Shown in pieces: positions 5,400 through 14,908 of a stretch of 64,000 bases of DNA. Source of the DNA: Thalassotalea loyana (lineage in GTDB: Bacteria > Pseudomonadota > Gammaproteobacteria > Enterobacterales > Alteromonadaceae). Made by a program: the position numbers and the translations under genes. The stretch's first letter is position 1, and each line of letters starts with the position of its first letter. A model generated the notes under the pieces. The model was not told where the DNA came from. It did no database searches and saw only the letters and a program-made list of their open reading frames with translations. Where the stretch lies: NCBI RefSeq assembly GCF_030161435.1, contig NZ_BSSV01000002.1, positions 310,001-374,000 of the forward strand. Direction: 5' to 3'.

Positions 5400-8300
5400 T
5401 AATACCTTGCCTGTATTACTTCTTCTAAGTCGCGACCGTCCGGCCACTTCTCATAATTGTTTGATTTTAACCAGGCGATAAACTCCTGGCGATCCGATTC
5501 ACTATACAAAACTATTTTTTCCAGGTCTTCAAATAAGCTTAACCCGTCTTTAAAAATGGTTTCGTCTCGCGGTCTCTTGGCGTTTGCTACCCAATCGCTA
5601 ATATGCTCGCCTCTCGAAGCAAGCGTCGAATCTAACTGGCTGCCGAATTCGTCGTCATCATAAGAAATACGATCCATGCGCTTCATTAACTTGTGCGGTT
5701 TAAAGTAAAGACCTACTGCGTTTAATCCGTTATAGCTCGAACTCGAGCGGCTTTTTATGCGGGTAAATACATAGTTAGCACCACCTTTACTGTAATCTGT
5801 CGATAGCGCTTGGGCAGATTCAGGCAAGCCGCGTCGTAATCGCTCGCCTAAGCTGGCCAACATGCCGCCACCGTTAAAAACGTCTTTGAGTTTTTCATTA
5901 ATCGAAAAGCTCGCGCCGTCTTTGCCTAGTGTGCCAATAGCATGGAATAAAACGTGATTATCTGCCCATTGATCATACTCGGGCGACTCGAGATCCGTTC
6001 GGTAGAATACGCGGCGGCCATGCTCCCAAGCTTGGCCAGTGTCTCGCTTATTCCATAATGGATTTTTTGTAATATCGTAACCGACGGCATTATTAATAAA
6101 GTCAAGTTTCGCCAGGCGTCTAGCTTCGGGATCGGTAATGTCGTTAAGCGCCTGGTATTTAGCCGTCATATTGCGATCGAGTAATGCCCAGCGTCGATAG
6201 GCGGTCTGATCTAAATAAAGCTCTGTTCTGACCGCTTTTGTCGTCAATTGATTAGGCACGCCGAGCGCTTCTATCTGTTCAATAGCTCGCGCAGCTGCGG
6301 CCTTATTGTTGCCTTTGACTTCAATTTGCACATAACCGCGTGAATAGTAAGCATCACCGGCCATTACATTGATTTTGACGTCGTCACCTGGCTTGGCTTT
6401 GTAATTCGTAGTGTAAGGCGCCGAAATAGTATGGCCTTGCTGTCTAGGTGTAGAACGATCGTATTGCATCGCTTTATATCTAAAGGTACCCGCTTTTTCC
6501 CAGGATAAACCGGCCGCCGCTTTATCACTCACCAAATCAAACACATTAGGTAAATCATCCGTTTTCATCATAAACGCCCAAGGCTGCGCCGGTAAGTTTA
6601 ATTTAGCAATGCCTTTCATGCGCTGTAATTCATCACGCCAGGATAACAACGTCACCATTTGTTGATCAGTGTAAACAGCTTTGTTTTTTGCTTTATCAAT
6701 AACGCTATTAACTTCATCGATAGCAGCGTTTAACCTGTCTATATCAAGCGTTCTTATAACCTTTTTATCACGATAAAGCGCCCCTATCCCCCTGGCAACG
6801 GTTGAAACTTTTTCCTTTAGGCTCGTTAGCGAAATGCTGCCGCTGTTATCATTAAACTGTTTGCTGACTTCGCCTAAGCCTTTTTCGGTTAACTTCATGG
6901 TTAACATGGTGGCCGGCTCGCCGTTCTCGTCGATAAAGTGGCTTAACTTAACGTTGTGATCTTGGATAAAGTCTTCATCGATAGTCAGTGAATAACCGTT
7001 AACTCGAGACTCTTTGATCGCGAGTAAGTCTGCGTCGGTCACCGTTTCGATAATGTCGGGTTTAGGCTTTTGCGGTAGCGCTTCGGGAAAGGCTTTGGCG
7101 ATATAGTCGCGGCGTGCTTTTAGCTTGGCTTTGAGCTCGTTAGCGATATTCGGATCACGACTGCCGAAGCGGTCGACCATATCGTCGATTTGCTCGTCAG
7201 TAATGCGAAGGACTTTGCGCGCGCCAATGATTAACTGCTCCCTGGTCGCATTAGAAAAGACGCTCGCGGCCTGGGGATTTAAGCTGCTATCTAAAAACGT
7301 CTCGAGCTCGGTAACATCATTGCCGAATCTATCGCCTTTTAAACCACCTTGCGCGCGATAACGAAGGGCTCCGCCAGGATCCATCCGAATAGCGCGATTG
7401 TTGAGTAAGATCAGGTTGTCATAATCCAGACCGATAACGTCCCAATTAGCAAGCCAGGCGTCAACAACCATGTTTTCATGGACATTGTCAGCTAGGTTAT
7501 TGACTAATTTATGGCGGCTTTCTTCTAGGCCTTCGATGATTTCACTGGCAACGTGAAACTTGCCGTTTTCGCTGAAGTAGTAATAGCGCGGCGCTTCGGT
7601 ACCGGCGAGCTCATAAAGTCTAGACGCTAGCGTTTCATTGCGCGCGATGTCTTCTGACGCCAGGGTTTTAATGTAATAACGCTTGCCGGTTTCGGTGTCC
7701 TGGTAGAAGGCGCCATCGTTAGAGCCTTTTTTCTTGGTCGCATACTTGACCATATTAGCCATTGATAGCGTCGGCTCGCTAACCTTCTCGGGCTTTGTGA
7801 CATCGGCCAGCGCATCTTTAAGCGCTTGTACGGCGTCAGCTGGTGGCACTAATTCGGCTTGCGCTTTGGTAATGTCTGCCGTCACTTTCATTTTCTCGAG
7901 CTCGTCGAGTGAGTCGAACACTTCTTTTTGTTTCGGCGTCGGGATCTTCCCTTCAATCAATTTCTTTTTATAGCCGCTAAGGTGCTTTGATTTTTCCTTG
8001 GCTTGCTGTTTAACTTTGGCCTGTTCTTCAATGGCAGCAACTAAGCTTTTCGCATCAGGATAATTTGCCGCGCTGCCGTCTTTGGTCATCTTGTCGAAAA
8101 TCTGCTTTTTAAAGGCGGCTTGCTTTTGCGCTTCACCTGCCGCTATTTTGGTCAGTTCTTCTTTTGCCTGGGCATTACCTGTCTTGACGTCAATTTCGGC
8201 AATTATGGCTTGCTGTGCTTCTTCTGGTAGTGAATCAAACGCCGCTTTTGCGTTCGTGCCTGGCTCTTTGTTCGCGATCTTCGCTTTCTTGAATTTGGCA

Positions 8301-9385
8301 AGTTGATCCCCTAGCTTTTTGGTGTCGGCTTGTTGCTTAGCTTTGGCCAACAATTCTTGAGCGTTCATGCTTTGCGCGGCTTTGGTGTTTGCTACTTTCT
8401 TAATTGCAGCAGCCAGGTATGGCGTGTTCGCTTCGATAGCGTGATCTATCTCAAATTGTGCGGCGCGCTCTTTGGCTTTATCCAGGGCTTTATTCGCGAG
8501 CCCTTGCGTTGAGCTAATACCTAATTCTTTCAATGCCTGGTTTGCTTCTTTGGCGGCTTGTCGTGCTTTTTCGTTGCCTTTTTTAATGAGTGCCGCTTCT
8601 TTTTGGGCTTTGGCTAACTTGTCGGCCTGAACTTTGTTTAGATGCTCGAGTCGCGTTTTTCCCGCGTTGTGATCAAAGCCAGGATCCACGCCTTCGGGTA
8701 CCAGGTTGACTTTATCGCTGCCAGGCTTTTTCCATTTCTTCATGGCCGGTTTTTGTGCGGGTGAAACGCTTAACCCGTAATCGGCCAGATCCTCTTTTGA
8801 CATTTGAATAACACCGCAGCGACATTGCCATCCGTTCGGCGGGTAGTGCGTATTCCAAAACTTATCGGTAACCGGTAAAACGACGTTGTCGTGCTTGGCG
8901 TGCTCCGGCCGCGTTCTTGAGTCGTCGACGGCGTCATACATCAAGTAAGGCATAGCTAGCTTTGCATCGTCTATCGCTTGCCAATGGCCGACCGCATAGG
9001 CTGACTGCATGTTAGTACGAAAGATATTTTCGAGACGGCTTGCGCTGCCTAACTGGACGGTTTGCTCGAAGGCTGTACCTGGATTAATAACCTGTTTACC
9101 CCACCAGCCTTTTTTTTGTAACAGCGGGATCAACTCGTCTTTAAAGTCCGCCAGGGTTTTTCCTTCGGTCAGTGCCTTAGATAAGCCATCTTTAACCGCG
9201 AGCAACAAGTCGTCATTCATCATCTTGGCGACGGTAAACGCGGCGTTGTGCTCGTCTTTTAGCATATCTGACCAATTCCAGGTCTGCGCTAAGCCTTTAT
9301 CGTTAAAGAAGCTGATCGCCTGGATAAAATCTAAATCGAAATTACCTAACGCGCCTGGTCGACGGTCTTTAAAGTTAACAATCAT
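5399..9385 (-). CDS. MuF head morphogenesis protein with kinase-like and ADP-ribosyltransferase-like domains
   Basis: 1328 residues; ordinary MuF-type proteins are about 300-550. Residues 1-200 are the MuF (SPP1 gp7) domain: SRLENIFRTNMQSAYAVGHW, then DDSRTRPEHAKHDNVVLP and NGWQCRC. Residues 235-540 are Ala/Lys-rich coiled coil. Residues 542-741 look like a protein kinase/HipA-like fold: RYYIKTL (ATP lysine strand), VDAWLANWDVIGLDYDNLIL (catalytic loop, D and N) and IRMDPGGAL (metal-binding D). Residues 1140-1300 have the order of an ADP-ribosyltransferase: LFHAIG, GGGML, LSTDYSKGGANYVFTRI and DETIFKDGLSLFEDLEKIVL. The start overlaps the portal stop as TAATG. The two enzyme-like domains are inferred from motifs only. 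It is likely packaged in the head and may be delivered with DNA. Confidence 0.8.
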   Translation of the reverse strand: MIVNFKDRRPGALGNFDLDFIQAISFFNDKGLAQTWNWSDMLKDEHNAAFTVAKMMNDDLLLAVKDGLSKALTEGKTLADFKDELIPLLQKKGWWGKQVINPGTAFEQTVQLGSASRLENIFRTNMQSAYAVGHWQAIDDAKLAMPYLMYDAVDDSRTRPEHAKHDNVVLPVTDKFWNTHYPPNGWQCRCGVIQMSKEDLADYGLSVSPAQKPAMKKWKKPGSDKVNLVPEGVDPGFDHNAGKTRLEHLNKVQADKLAKAQKEAALIKKGNEKARQAAKEANQALKELGISSTQGLANKALDKAKERAAQFEIDHAIEANTPYLAAAIKKVANTKAAQSMNAQELLAKAKQQADTKKLGDQLAKFKKAKIANKEPGTNAKAAFDSLPEEAQQAIIAEIDVKTGNAQAKEELTKIAAGEAQKQAAFKKQIFDKMTKDGSAANYPDAKSLVAAIEEQAKVKQQAKEKSKHLSGYKKKLIEGKIPTPKQKEVFDSLDELEKMKVTADITKAQAELVPPADAVQALKDALADVTKPEKVSEPTLSMANMVKYATKKKGSNDGAFYQDTETGKRYYIKTLASEDIARNETLASRLYELAGTEAPRYYYFSENGKFHVASEIIEGLEESRHKLVNNLADNVHENMVVDAWLANWDVIGLDYDNLILLNNRAIRMDPGGALRYRAQGGLKGDRFGNDVTELETFLDSSLNPQAASVFSNATREQLIIGARKVLRITDEQIDDMVDRFGSRDPNIANELKAKLKARRDYIAKAFPEALPQKPKPDIIETVTDADLLAIKESRVNGYSLTIDEDFIQDHNVKLSHFIDENGEPATMLTMKLTEKGLGEVSKQFNDNSGSISLTSLKEKVSTVARGIGALYRDKKVIRTLDIDRLNAAIDEVNSVIDKAKNKAVYTDQQMVTLLSWRDELQRMKGIAKLNLPAQPWAFMMKTDDLPNVFDLVSDKAAAGLSWEKAGTFRYKAMQYDRSTPRQQGHTISAPYTTNYKAKPGDDVKINVMAGDAYYSRGYVQIEVKGNNKAAAARAIEQIEALGVPNQLTTKAVRTELYLDQTAYRRWALLDRNMTAKYQALNDITDPEARRLAKLDFINNAVGYDITKNPLWNKRDTGQAWEHGRRVFYRTDLESPEYDQWADNHVLFHAIGTLGKDGASFSINEKLKDVFNGGGMLASLGERLRRGLPESAQALSTDYSKGGANYVFTRIKSRSSSSYNGLNAVGLYFKPHKLMKRMDRISYDDDEFGSQLDSTLASRGEHISDWVANAKRPRDETIFKDGLSLFEDLEKIVLYSESDRQEFIAWLKSNNYEKWPDGRDLEEVIQARY

Positions 9386-10878
9386 TAAGCGGCTGTCCCT
9401 TTAAATAAGCCCATTAATCGACTAACAAAGGTCGCCTTTGCGATTTTCTGCGCTTGTGCTTGGCTTGGCGCCTCACTAAAGAGTAAATCTAATTCGCGCT
9501 GAAAGGTGCCGACGTCGTCGGTTTCTTCTAATAAGCCGATTAATTTTTGGATTTTATCGCCGTATAACTCGGCGTAGTCTTCGGCCAGCTGCTGCGCGCC
9601 TTCGATTAACGCTTGCTGATCCTGGCGATGATTCACGCGCTTTTGTGTTAACGCGGTAACGTCCGCAAAGTCGGCGCCCATTGGTGGGACATTGTTATTT
9701 TTAGGTGGCAGCATATCGCTAGCTTTTTTCGACCAACCTTCGCCGTAAGTTTCTTTGATGTACTGCTCCGACGGCTCAAAACCTAACGCCATGATCTTGT
9801 TATCACGCTCGGCGACTTTTTCCAAGTCTTCGTCGTCTTTGACTTTGCGCCAAACGCGAGGGACTTCGGCGCCTGGAAAGTTGTATTCAATTAACGGTTT
9901 GATAACTTGCTTGTTAAAAGAATCGCAGATCAGATCCGCATCAGCCTTGATAAGCTCGTCTTTTACGTCGCTGTGGACTTTGGCTTGGCTGTAGCTGCTG
10001 CCTGAGTCCGTTGTCATGGTCTGACTTAAAATAACTTTGGCAATAGCCGCATCCATGCGATCGCACATCGCGTTATAGTCTGCGGTGCCGCTTCTAGATG
10101 CCTCAACTAAATCAACAATCAAATTATCAGGACAAACGACGCCGCTGTCTGCCTGGATAGCCTCGAGCACTTCGAGCGCTTTTTCTTTCTCGTTCGGATC
10201 GTCGATTTGCGCGCCTGGTAATTTGGCCATTGCGGTAGGCATACCGAATTTTTCTAAAAAGATTAACCAAAACTTGATCCCGTTGCGCTTAAAGAAGGTC
10301 GGCCAGTAAAGTGAATGTGCTAGGCCTAAACCATAGGGGTTATCGTCGGTATCGGCGCCCGAATTAAATAACCAAAACTTATTATCAGGCATTGGCTTAG
10401 CTTCGCCGCCTTGCTGAATAAAATATAAATTATTGTCTTCATCGAACTTAAACTTCGCGCGGTCTTTGACTTTGATTTTATCAATGACAATGCGGTTATC
10501 TTCGCTCGCCCATAAAATCTCGCCAACTGCCCAGCCATAATGTAAGCCGTAAAGCATTTTGCGCGTGACGTCGTCAAAGTTAATGCGCTTAATTTGCTCT
10601 CGGACAAACTCGGCGATTGCTTGGTCTTGTGCGCTTTCGCTCGCCGCGTCGACTTGCCATTCTTTGCCTAATAACGCTAAAAAGCGCTGTTGATAGCACG
10701 ATGTTACCTGATCGTCGCGTAAGATTTCGCGGTAAACGTCCAGGTTATGCCCTTTTGCGCGCAAGATATTATCGGGATTTTCGACAAGGCCTGACGTATA
10801 GACTGATCCTATCGCTCGGCTTGCCAAGCGACGGCTTGAAGGTGTTGTCGCTATCTCGGTGGTAACTGGTTTTTTCAT
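9385..10878 (-). CDS. Portal protein, Mu gp29-like (DUF935)
   Basis: 497 residues, the usual size for this family. Characteristic blocks are LGKEWQVDAASESAQDQAI, then MLYGLHYGWAVGEILW, then KFWLIFLEKFGMPTAMAKL and SQTMTTDSGSSYSQAKVHSD. The portal forms the dodecameric DNA channel at one head vertex and docks the terminase. It lies between terminase and MuF, the order found in Mu-like head modules. Start ATG 10878 is 3 bases after the terminase stop. Confidence 0.9.
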   Translation of the reverse strand: MKKPVTTEIATTPSSRRLASRAIGSVYTSGLVENPDNILRAKGHNLDVYREILRDDQVTSCYQQRFLALLGKEWQVDAASESAQDQAIAEFVREQIKRINFDDVTRKMLYGLHYGWAVGEILWASEDNRIVIDKIKVKDRAKFKFDEDNNLYFIQQGGEAKPMPDNKFWLFNSGADTDDNPYGLGLAHSLYWPTFFKRNGIKFWLIFLEKFGMPTAMAKLPGAQIDDPNEKEKALEVLEAIQADSGVVCPDNLIVDLVEASRSGTADYNAMCDRMDAAIAKVILSQTMTTDSGSSYSQAKVHSDVKDELIKADADLICDSFNKQVIKPLIEYNFPGAEVPRVWRKVKDDEDLEKVAERDNKIMALGFEPSEQYIKETYGEGWSKKASDMLPPKNNNVPPMGADFADVTALTQKRVNHRQDQQALIEGAQQLAEDYAELYGDKIQKLIGLLEETDDVGTFQRELDLLFSEAPSQAQAQKIAKATFVSRLMGLFKGTAA

Positions 10879-10881
10879 TGC

Positions 10882-12555
10882 TTAATACCCGTTAAAGTTG
10901 TTTCTACTACGGACAGCGCCGTAACCTTTGTTTGTATCTGTGTGGCTTTGGTTGTTTTCATCAGCCAAGGCTGCACGTTTGTTATTGCTTCGGTAATGCG
11001 TTAAGTTCACGCGTTGCGCGTGCGCCCAGCGTAAAAACTGACTGACGCTATCGACCTGATCGTCATGTGTCGTTAACGGGAAGCCGAAAAGCTCTGACTC
11101 AAACGTCGTTAACCAACTGGCGATATTTGGCAGCCATAGCAAGCCGGCCTCAATTAACGGGCTGACGGCGACTAACCGCGTTAATTTGTCGCCTTCGGGC
11201 TCAATGGCAATGGTCGGAATAATTAATTTACGGTTCCAACCTTCAATCTCTATTCCCGCCTGGCATTCCTGGATCAGCGATTGGCCGCTGGCTTTATCCT
11301 CAATCAATACGCCGTCGGGCTTCCATTGCAAATACAAATTAGCCAGGGCTTTTTTAAGCTCGGGTAATCCGACGCGTTCGCGCCAAACGTGCAACAAATA
11401 ATAACCGTCGTCTCTTTCGCCCCACACTGTCAGCACACTAGGATCGTTCACTTGACTAGCTTTATAAGCGGTATCTAACGAAAAGATTACCCGTAAAAAT
11501 GCCGCTGGCTTTTCGCCGTAGCGCATCGGCCAGGCGCGTTTAATGAGTGCGCCGTCGGCCGGCTTAGGTCGTTGCATGTAAAGCGCGTCCCAATTGCGCG
11601 ATCCTTGGACGCGTCGCTCTCGTTCCCAGTGTTCGGGGCTAAACCAATCTGTCCATAGCCACTGACCAATCTCTCGCCCGAGCGGATCGTCTTCGCGTTC
11701 ACATTGCGCTTGAAGACAAATGACATACCAGGGCTCGCCGTCTTTCGCTTCTACCCAGCCGCTTTGCCCGTCCCAATCATCAGGCAAGATAAGGCCGCTT
11801 AGGTCTTGTTCGTGCCACCGGGTTTGAATGATCAAGATAAATCCGCCAGGCTTTAAACGCGTGCGTAAATCGTTTAGGTAGGCTTCCCAGGTCTTTTCTC
11901 TAATGGTCGGGCTGTCTGCGTCTTCGCGACCTTTGACGGGGTCGTCAATGACTAGGCCGTCGGCGCGGTTACCTGTGATCCCTGACAAGATGCCGCCACA
12001 CATAAACGTCGATTCGTTCGTTAATGCCCAATCATCAACGGCGCGGTTATCGGTTTTCAGCTGCGCGTTAAAGATTTCGTCGTATTTGGTCGATGATGTA
12101 ATTGTCCGGCATTTGCGGCCGAATTTTTTCGCTAGGCCTGACGCGTAACTGGTGGTAATAATATTTTTTCTTGGGTTGCGTCCCATAAACCAGGTAGGAA
12201 AAACCACCGTCCCGTAAGTCGACTTTGCCGAGCCTGGCGGCATAAACACCATGACGCGATTAAAAATATTGCCGGTATCGGGGCAGACTTCCTTAGCCTC
12301 GACTTTCATCAGCGTATTGTTAATTAATTCATGATGAATCGCTGGCTCGACGGTTTCGGGGTAAAACGCGTTCGATATTTCGTGGCCGGTACATTTCGGA
12401 TCGTCGCAGTCGTCACCTAACGGGCAGCTGTCGGCCAAAAGTGGCGCACCTGGGATCTCAATCGCTCGGCAATATTCGTTTAAGTCGTTATAAGCTAACC
12501 GGCGGTTTTGTTCTTCAAGAAGCGCTAAATACTCTAACTGCTCGTCTCTAGTCAC
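10882..12555 (-). CDS. Terminase large subunit
   Basis: 557 residues. The ATPase domain has a deviant Walker A, VFMPPGSAKSTYG (K about residue 111), and Walker B GLVIDDPV near residue 200, followed by the coupling motif IIQTRWHEQD. The C-terminal RNase H-like nuclease begins IFSLDTAYKASQVNDPS near residue 360. It packages DNA into the prohead and makes the cuts. A cysteine group (CPLGDDCDDPKC, residues 44-55) may bind metal. The start is GTG 12555, overlapping the small-subunit stop as TAGTG. Confidence 0.92.
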   Translation of the reverse strand: MTRDEQLEYLALLEEQNRRLAYNDLNEYCRAIEIPGAPLLADSCPLGDDCDDPKCTGHEISNAFYPETVEPAIHHELINNTLMKVEAKEVCPDTGNIFNRVMVFMPPGSAKSTYGTVVFPTWFMGRNPRKNIITTSYASGLAKKFGRKCRTITSSTKYDEIFNAQLKTDNRAVDDWALTNESTFMCGGILSGITGNRADGLVIDDPVKGREDADSPTIREKTWEAYLNDLRTRLKPGGFILIIQTRWHEQDLSGLILPDDWDGQSGWVEAKDGEPWYVICLQAQCEREDDPLGREIGQWLWTDWFSPEHWERERRVQGSRNWDALYMQRPKPADGALIKRAWPMRYGEKPAAFLRVIFSLDTAYKASQVNDPSVLTVWGERDDGYYLLHVWRERVGLPELKKALANLYLQWKPDGVLIEDKASGQSLIQECQAGIEIEGWNRKLIIPTIAIEPEGDKLTRLVAVSPLIEAGLLWLPNIASWLTTFESELFGFPLTTHDDQVDSVSQFLRWAHAQRVNLTHYRSNNKRAALADENNQSHTDTNKGYGAVRSRNNFNGY

Positions 12556-13136
12556 TACGACGCCTTTTTAACTTTCTTCTCTAGCTCGGCGATACGCTGT
12601 GACAGTTCATCGTCTGACATTTCGCGTCGGTCAACTGAGATATTGCCTTCTAAGGTGGTCTTTACTTCTTTGCGCTCACTAAAGGCGCCGACGTCAATGT
12701 GTTTGCCGATCATTTCTAGGTTTTTGACCTTGTCCGGCCATTTTAGCTTTTTCAAAAAGCCGATTTGCGCTCGTTCGTCGCCATGCCCTTCGAATAATTC
12801 GCTCACTTCAAACTGTGAGATAAATTGCCGCCAGGGTCGTGGCCATTCGCTAAGAGGTTTAACGCTGCCGTCGTCAAAAACGATGTCTAGGACGTCTAAT
12901 TGGTCAATCTCGACCATGCGTAAGAGGACATAGTCTTTATCGATGCTTAGACGCTTGAGGCGCTCGCTGCGCTCTGTCTTAATGGCGTCCGTAATCTTAA
13001 CATTTCTTAACAGCCTGGACGCGGTCTGCGCGGCGGTCTTTTCAGAATAACCGGCTAAAACGGCTGACTGTGTGCCATTCTCACCGGCCGCATAGTGAAT
13101 AACAAACGCTGCTTGTTGGTTGTTTAATTTCGCCAT
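12555..13136 (-). CDS. Terminase small subunit
   Basis: 193 residues. LNNQQAAFVIHYAAGENGTQSA...GYSEKTAAQTASRLL is the N-terminal helix-turn-helix of the Terminase_2 family, which recognises the packaging site. The C-terminus (SDDELSQRIAELEKKVKKAS) is a coiled coil for oligomerisation. It lies immediately upstream of, and overlaps, the large subunit gene. Confidence 0.9.
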   Translation of the reverse strand: MAKLNNQQAAFVIHYAAGENGTQSAVLAGYSEKTAAQTASRLLRNVKITDAIKTERSERLKRLSIDKDYVLLRMVEIDQLDVLDIVFDDGSVKPLSEWPRPWRQFISQFEVSELFEGHGDERAQIGFLKKLKWPDKVKNLEMIGKHIDVGAFSERKEVKTTLEGNISVDRREMSDDELSQRIAELEKKVKKAS

Positions 13137-13157
13137 GTGCGCTCCGCGTCCTGGTGA

Positions 13158-13550
13158 TTACTTCTGCTCGGTTTTACGGTTTATCGCTTGTTGTACGTGT
13201 GGCAACGTAAAATAAAACGCAACGACTAGACCAAACGGCCATGACCACACATCATCGAGCAAGGTTAAAACCCAGCTCGAATCTTCATGCCAACCAGCTA
13301 GACGGCAGCCGACCGAAATTAAACTTAAAATCGATACCATGCCGGTAATTGTCCAGGCTAATCCGCGACGGCTGCGCGCGCTTGGGCTTAGCGTTTTCAT
13401 CAATTCCAGGTACCAATTTAGTTTTTTCTGTTTGTCTCCGGCTTTTTCTTCGTCGGTATAAACCAGGGCGTCGCCTGTATCTATAATCGCGTTTAAGCCG
13501 GTTTTGATTGTGTCTTCACTTGAAAAAAGTGATTTAAAAAATTTAATCAT
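13158..13550 (-). CDS. Holin, three-transmembrane GTA/phage type
   Basis: 130 residues. SPSARSRRGLAWTITGMVSI is the conserved start of the first long hydrophobic segment of the 3TM holin family. A second hydrophobic stretch (WPFGLVVAFYFTLP) lies near residues 103-117. ATG 13550 is chosen over TTG 13562 because GGAG lies 3-7 bases ahead of it. Holins release the lysin through the inner membrane; the lysin-like gene is two genes upstream. Confidence 0.8.
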   Translation of the reverse strand: MIKFFKSLFSSEDTIKTGLNAIIDTGDALVYTDEEKAGDKQKKLNWYLELMKTLSPSARSRRGLAWTITGMVSILSLISVGCRLAGWHEDSSWVLTLLDDVWSWPFGLVVAFYFTLPHVQQAINRKTEQK

Positions 13551-13644
13551 TATCTCCACCAATGACCGGCAAGCCTTTGTAAAAAACAGACTGCGGGTTA
13601 TCGAGCTCTAACATAATGGCTAATGCCAAACGTGAATATCTCAT
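13543..13644 (-). CDS. 33-aa coupled small protein between lysin and holin
   Basis: Read directly: MRYSRLALAIMLELDNPQSVFYKGLPVIGG and three more residues. Its ATG overlaps the lysin stop as ATGA, and its end overlaps the holin start by 8 bases. Double overlap indicates real translation. No lipobox, so it is not a typical o-spanin. The LALAIMLEL stretch is hydrophobic but short. Function unknown, plausibly lysis control. Confidence 0.5.
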   Translation of the reverse strand: MRYSRLALAIMLELDNPQSVFYKGLPVIGGDND

Positions 13645-14150
13645 GCGTGTTCGGTTTCCTTTTCGGGTAAGTGGTAGAGGTATTTTTCCGCCATTTTTAA
13701 GTAATGTTTAGGTGTACCTTTGCCGGCCACTGTGTTGTAGTAGCGCTTCCAATACATCGCACGCGAAACAAAGTCTCGCGGGATAGGTTCGGGGATAAGT
13801 AAATATTTAAGGCGAGTCAATGCCAGGGATAACATCGGATCGTCGTTTAGGTCGGCCAGCTGCGCCGCGTCGACATCAATATCAAGTTCCTGGCGTAGCG
13901 CTTCTTTGTGTTTTGCGCGTGCGCGCTGCTTAACGTCTTCAAAGCCGATTAAATCAAACTGCGTTAACCCGAAGCCGGCACCGTTAGGCGTCGGATCCTG
14001 GTAATACCCTAAACAAGTTTCGGCGGCGGCGGTTTCTGCCAACATATAGTCCGCGCTGCCGGTTGAACCGTACCCGAGTACATCACAAACTTGGCGGCTC
14101 ATAGCGAGCACATTGTCGCCAGGGTTAAGCCCGTAACTTCTTTTGCTCAT
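13641..14150 (-). CDS. Lysozyme-like endolysin / virion transglycosylase
   Basis: 169 residues. The segment LAETAAAETCLGYYQDPTPNG supplies a candidate catalytic glutamate, followed by GAGFGLTQFD (the usual GxGxxQ/D stretch). Later PRDFVSRAMYWKRYYNTVAG is typical of phage muramidase-like lysins. It lies with the holin in a lysis cassette. The exact bond cut cannot be told from sequence. It overlaps the Mor-like gene by 26 bases. Confidence 0.65.
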   Translation of the reverse strand: MSKRSYGLNPGDNVLAMSRQVCDVLGYGSTGSADYMLAETAAAETCLGYYQDPTPNGAGFGLTQFDLIGFEDVKQRARAKHKEALRQELDIDVDAAQLADLNDDPMLSLALTRLKYLLIPEPIPRDFVSRAMYWKRYYNTVAGKGTPKHYLKMAEKYLYHLPEKETEHA

Positions 14151-14493
14151 TGAGTCTCTCCGTTTTACGTTGAAGGATCATGCGAATAGCACGCGCTTTA
14201 AGTTTGTACTTGGCGGCCATTTGCTCGATAGATAAAGGTTTCGTCTCTTGCGTTTCCTGGAATATTTTTTCGTTGCGCTCTTGACGGTAAATAGTGGAAG
14301 GTACCCAAAGCGTATCGCCTTGCATGTAAGCGACTAGGGCGTCAGCTGCTGCGTGTGAAATACGCGCGCGAATAACTTTGATAGAGTGACTTTCTCGGCC
14401 AATGTAAATAAATTGGCTTCGAAAGATTTTTTCTAGTTTGAGTGTTGCGTCATACCCTAAAATTCTGACGAGCTCTTGTTCTGCAAGTGTCAT
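14125..14493 (-). CDS. Mor/C-family transcription activator
   Basis: 122 residues. ALVAYMQGDTLWVPS is the beta-strand/dimerisation region, and RNEKIFQETQE with SIEQMAAKYKLKARAIRMIL is the helix-turn-helix of the Mu Mor/C family, which activates middle and late Mu promoters by binding dyads near -43. It probably turns on the leftward structural genes. Finding a Mor protein in an integrase-type prophage is consistent with import of a Mu-like late module. Confidence 0.8.
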   Translation of the reverse strand: MTLAEQELVRILGYDATLKLEKIFRSQFIYIGRESHSIKVIRARISHAAADALVAYMQGDTLWVPSTIYRQERNEKIFQETQETKPLSIEQMAAKYKLKARAIRMILQRKTERLNEQKKLRA

Positions 14494-14494
14494 G

Positions 14495-14908
14495 TTAGGC
14501 GGCCTTCTCTTGTTGTTTTAAATAAGCTTCGATAGCGTCTTTGGCTTGTTCCCAGCCATAAGCTAAAACGGTTTTGTAGCCTACGCGTTCCATGCGCTCG
14601 AGCCATATTAATTGACTTTCTGAGGTTGACGGTTTCTTCTGGCCTTTCACTATTGGCCGCTTTAATTCAATCCATAAACCGCTATAACCATTCATCGGAA
14701 TAGGTAAGAACAAATCTGAAACACCGGCTTTGACGCCCTGACGCTTTAACCTGGCCGCTTCTCGACTGTCACGCTTACCACCGTTAGGGATAGCAAATAA
14801 AAAGTCGTATAACGTCTCTGAGCTCGTCACGCGTATAGACTTAGACCAAGTGATTAACGCTTTTTGGTGTTCGTCTTCGATGTGTCGTGTTGTTGTTCTT
14901 CTTACCAT
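14495..14908 (-). CDS. VRR-NUC domain nuclease
   Basis: 137 residues from ATG 14908, which overlaps the upstream stop; a longer TTG-started frame from 14956 is less likely. IEDEHQKALITWSKS, FAIPNGGKRD, KAGVSDLFLPIP and GLWIELKRP form the VRR-NUC (PD-D/ExK type) active site, with D in VSD and E-K in ELK. Such phage nucleases resolve branched DNA before packaging. Its place between replication and lysis genes fits that. Confidence 0.85.
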   Translation of the reverse strand: MVRRTTTRHIEDEHQKALITWSKSIRVTSSETLYDFLFAIPNGGKRDSREAARLKRQGVKAGVSDLFLPIPMNGYSGLWIELKRPIVKGQKKPSTSESQLIWLERMERVGYKTVLAYGWEQAKDAIEAYLKQQEKAA

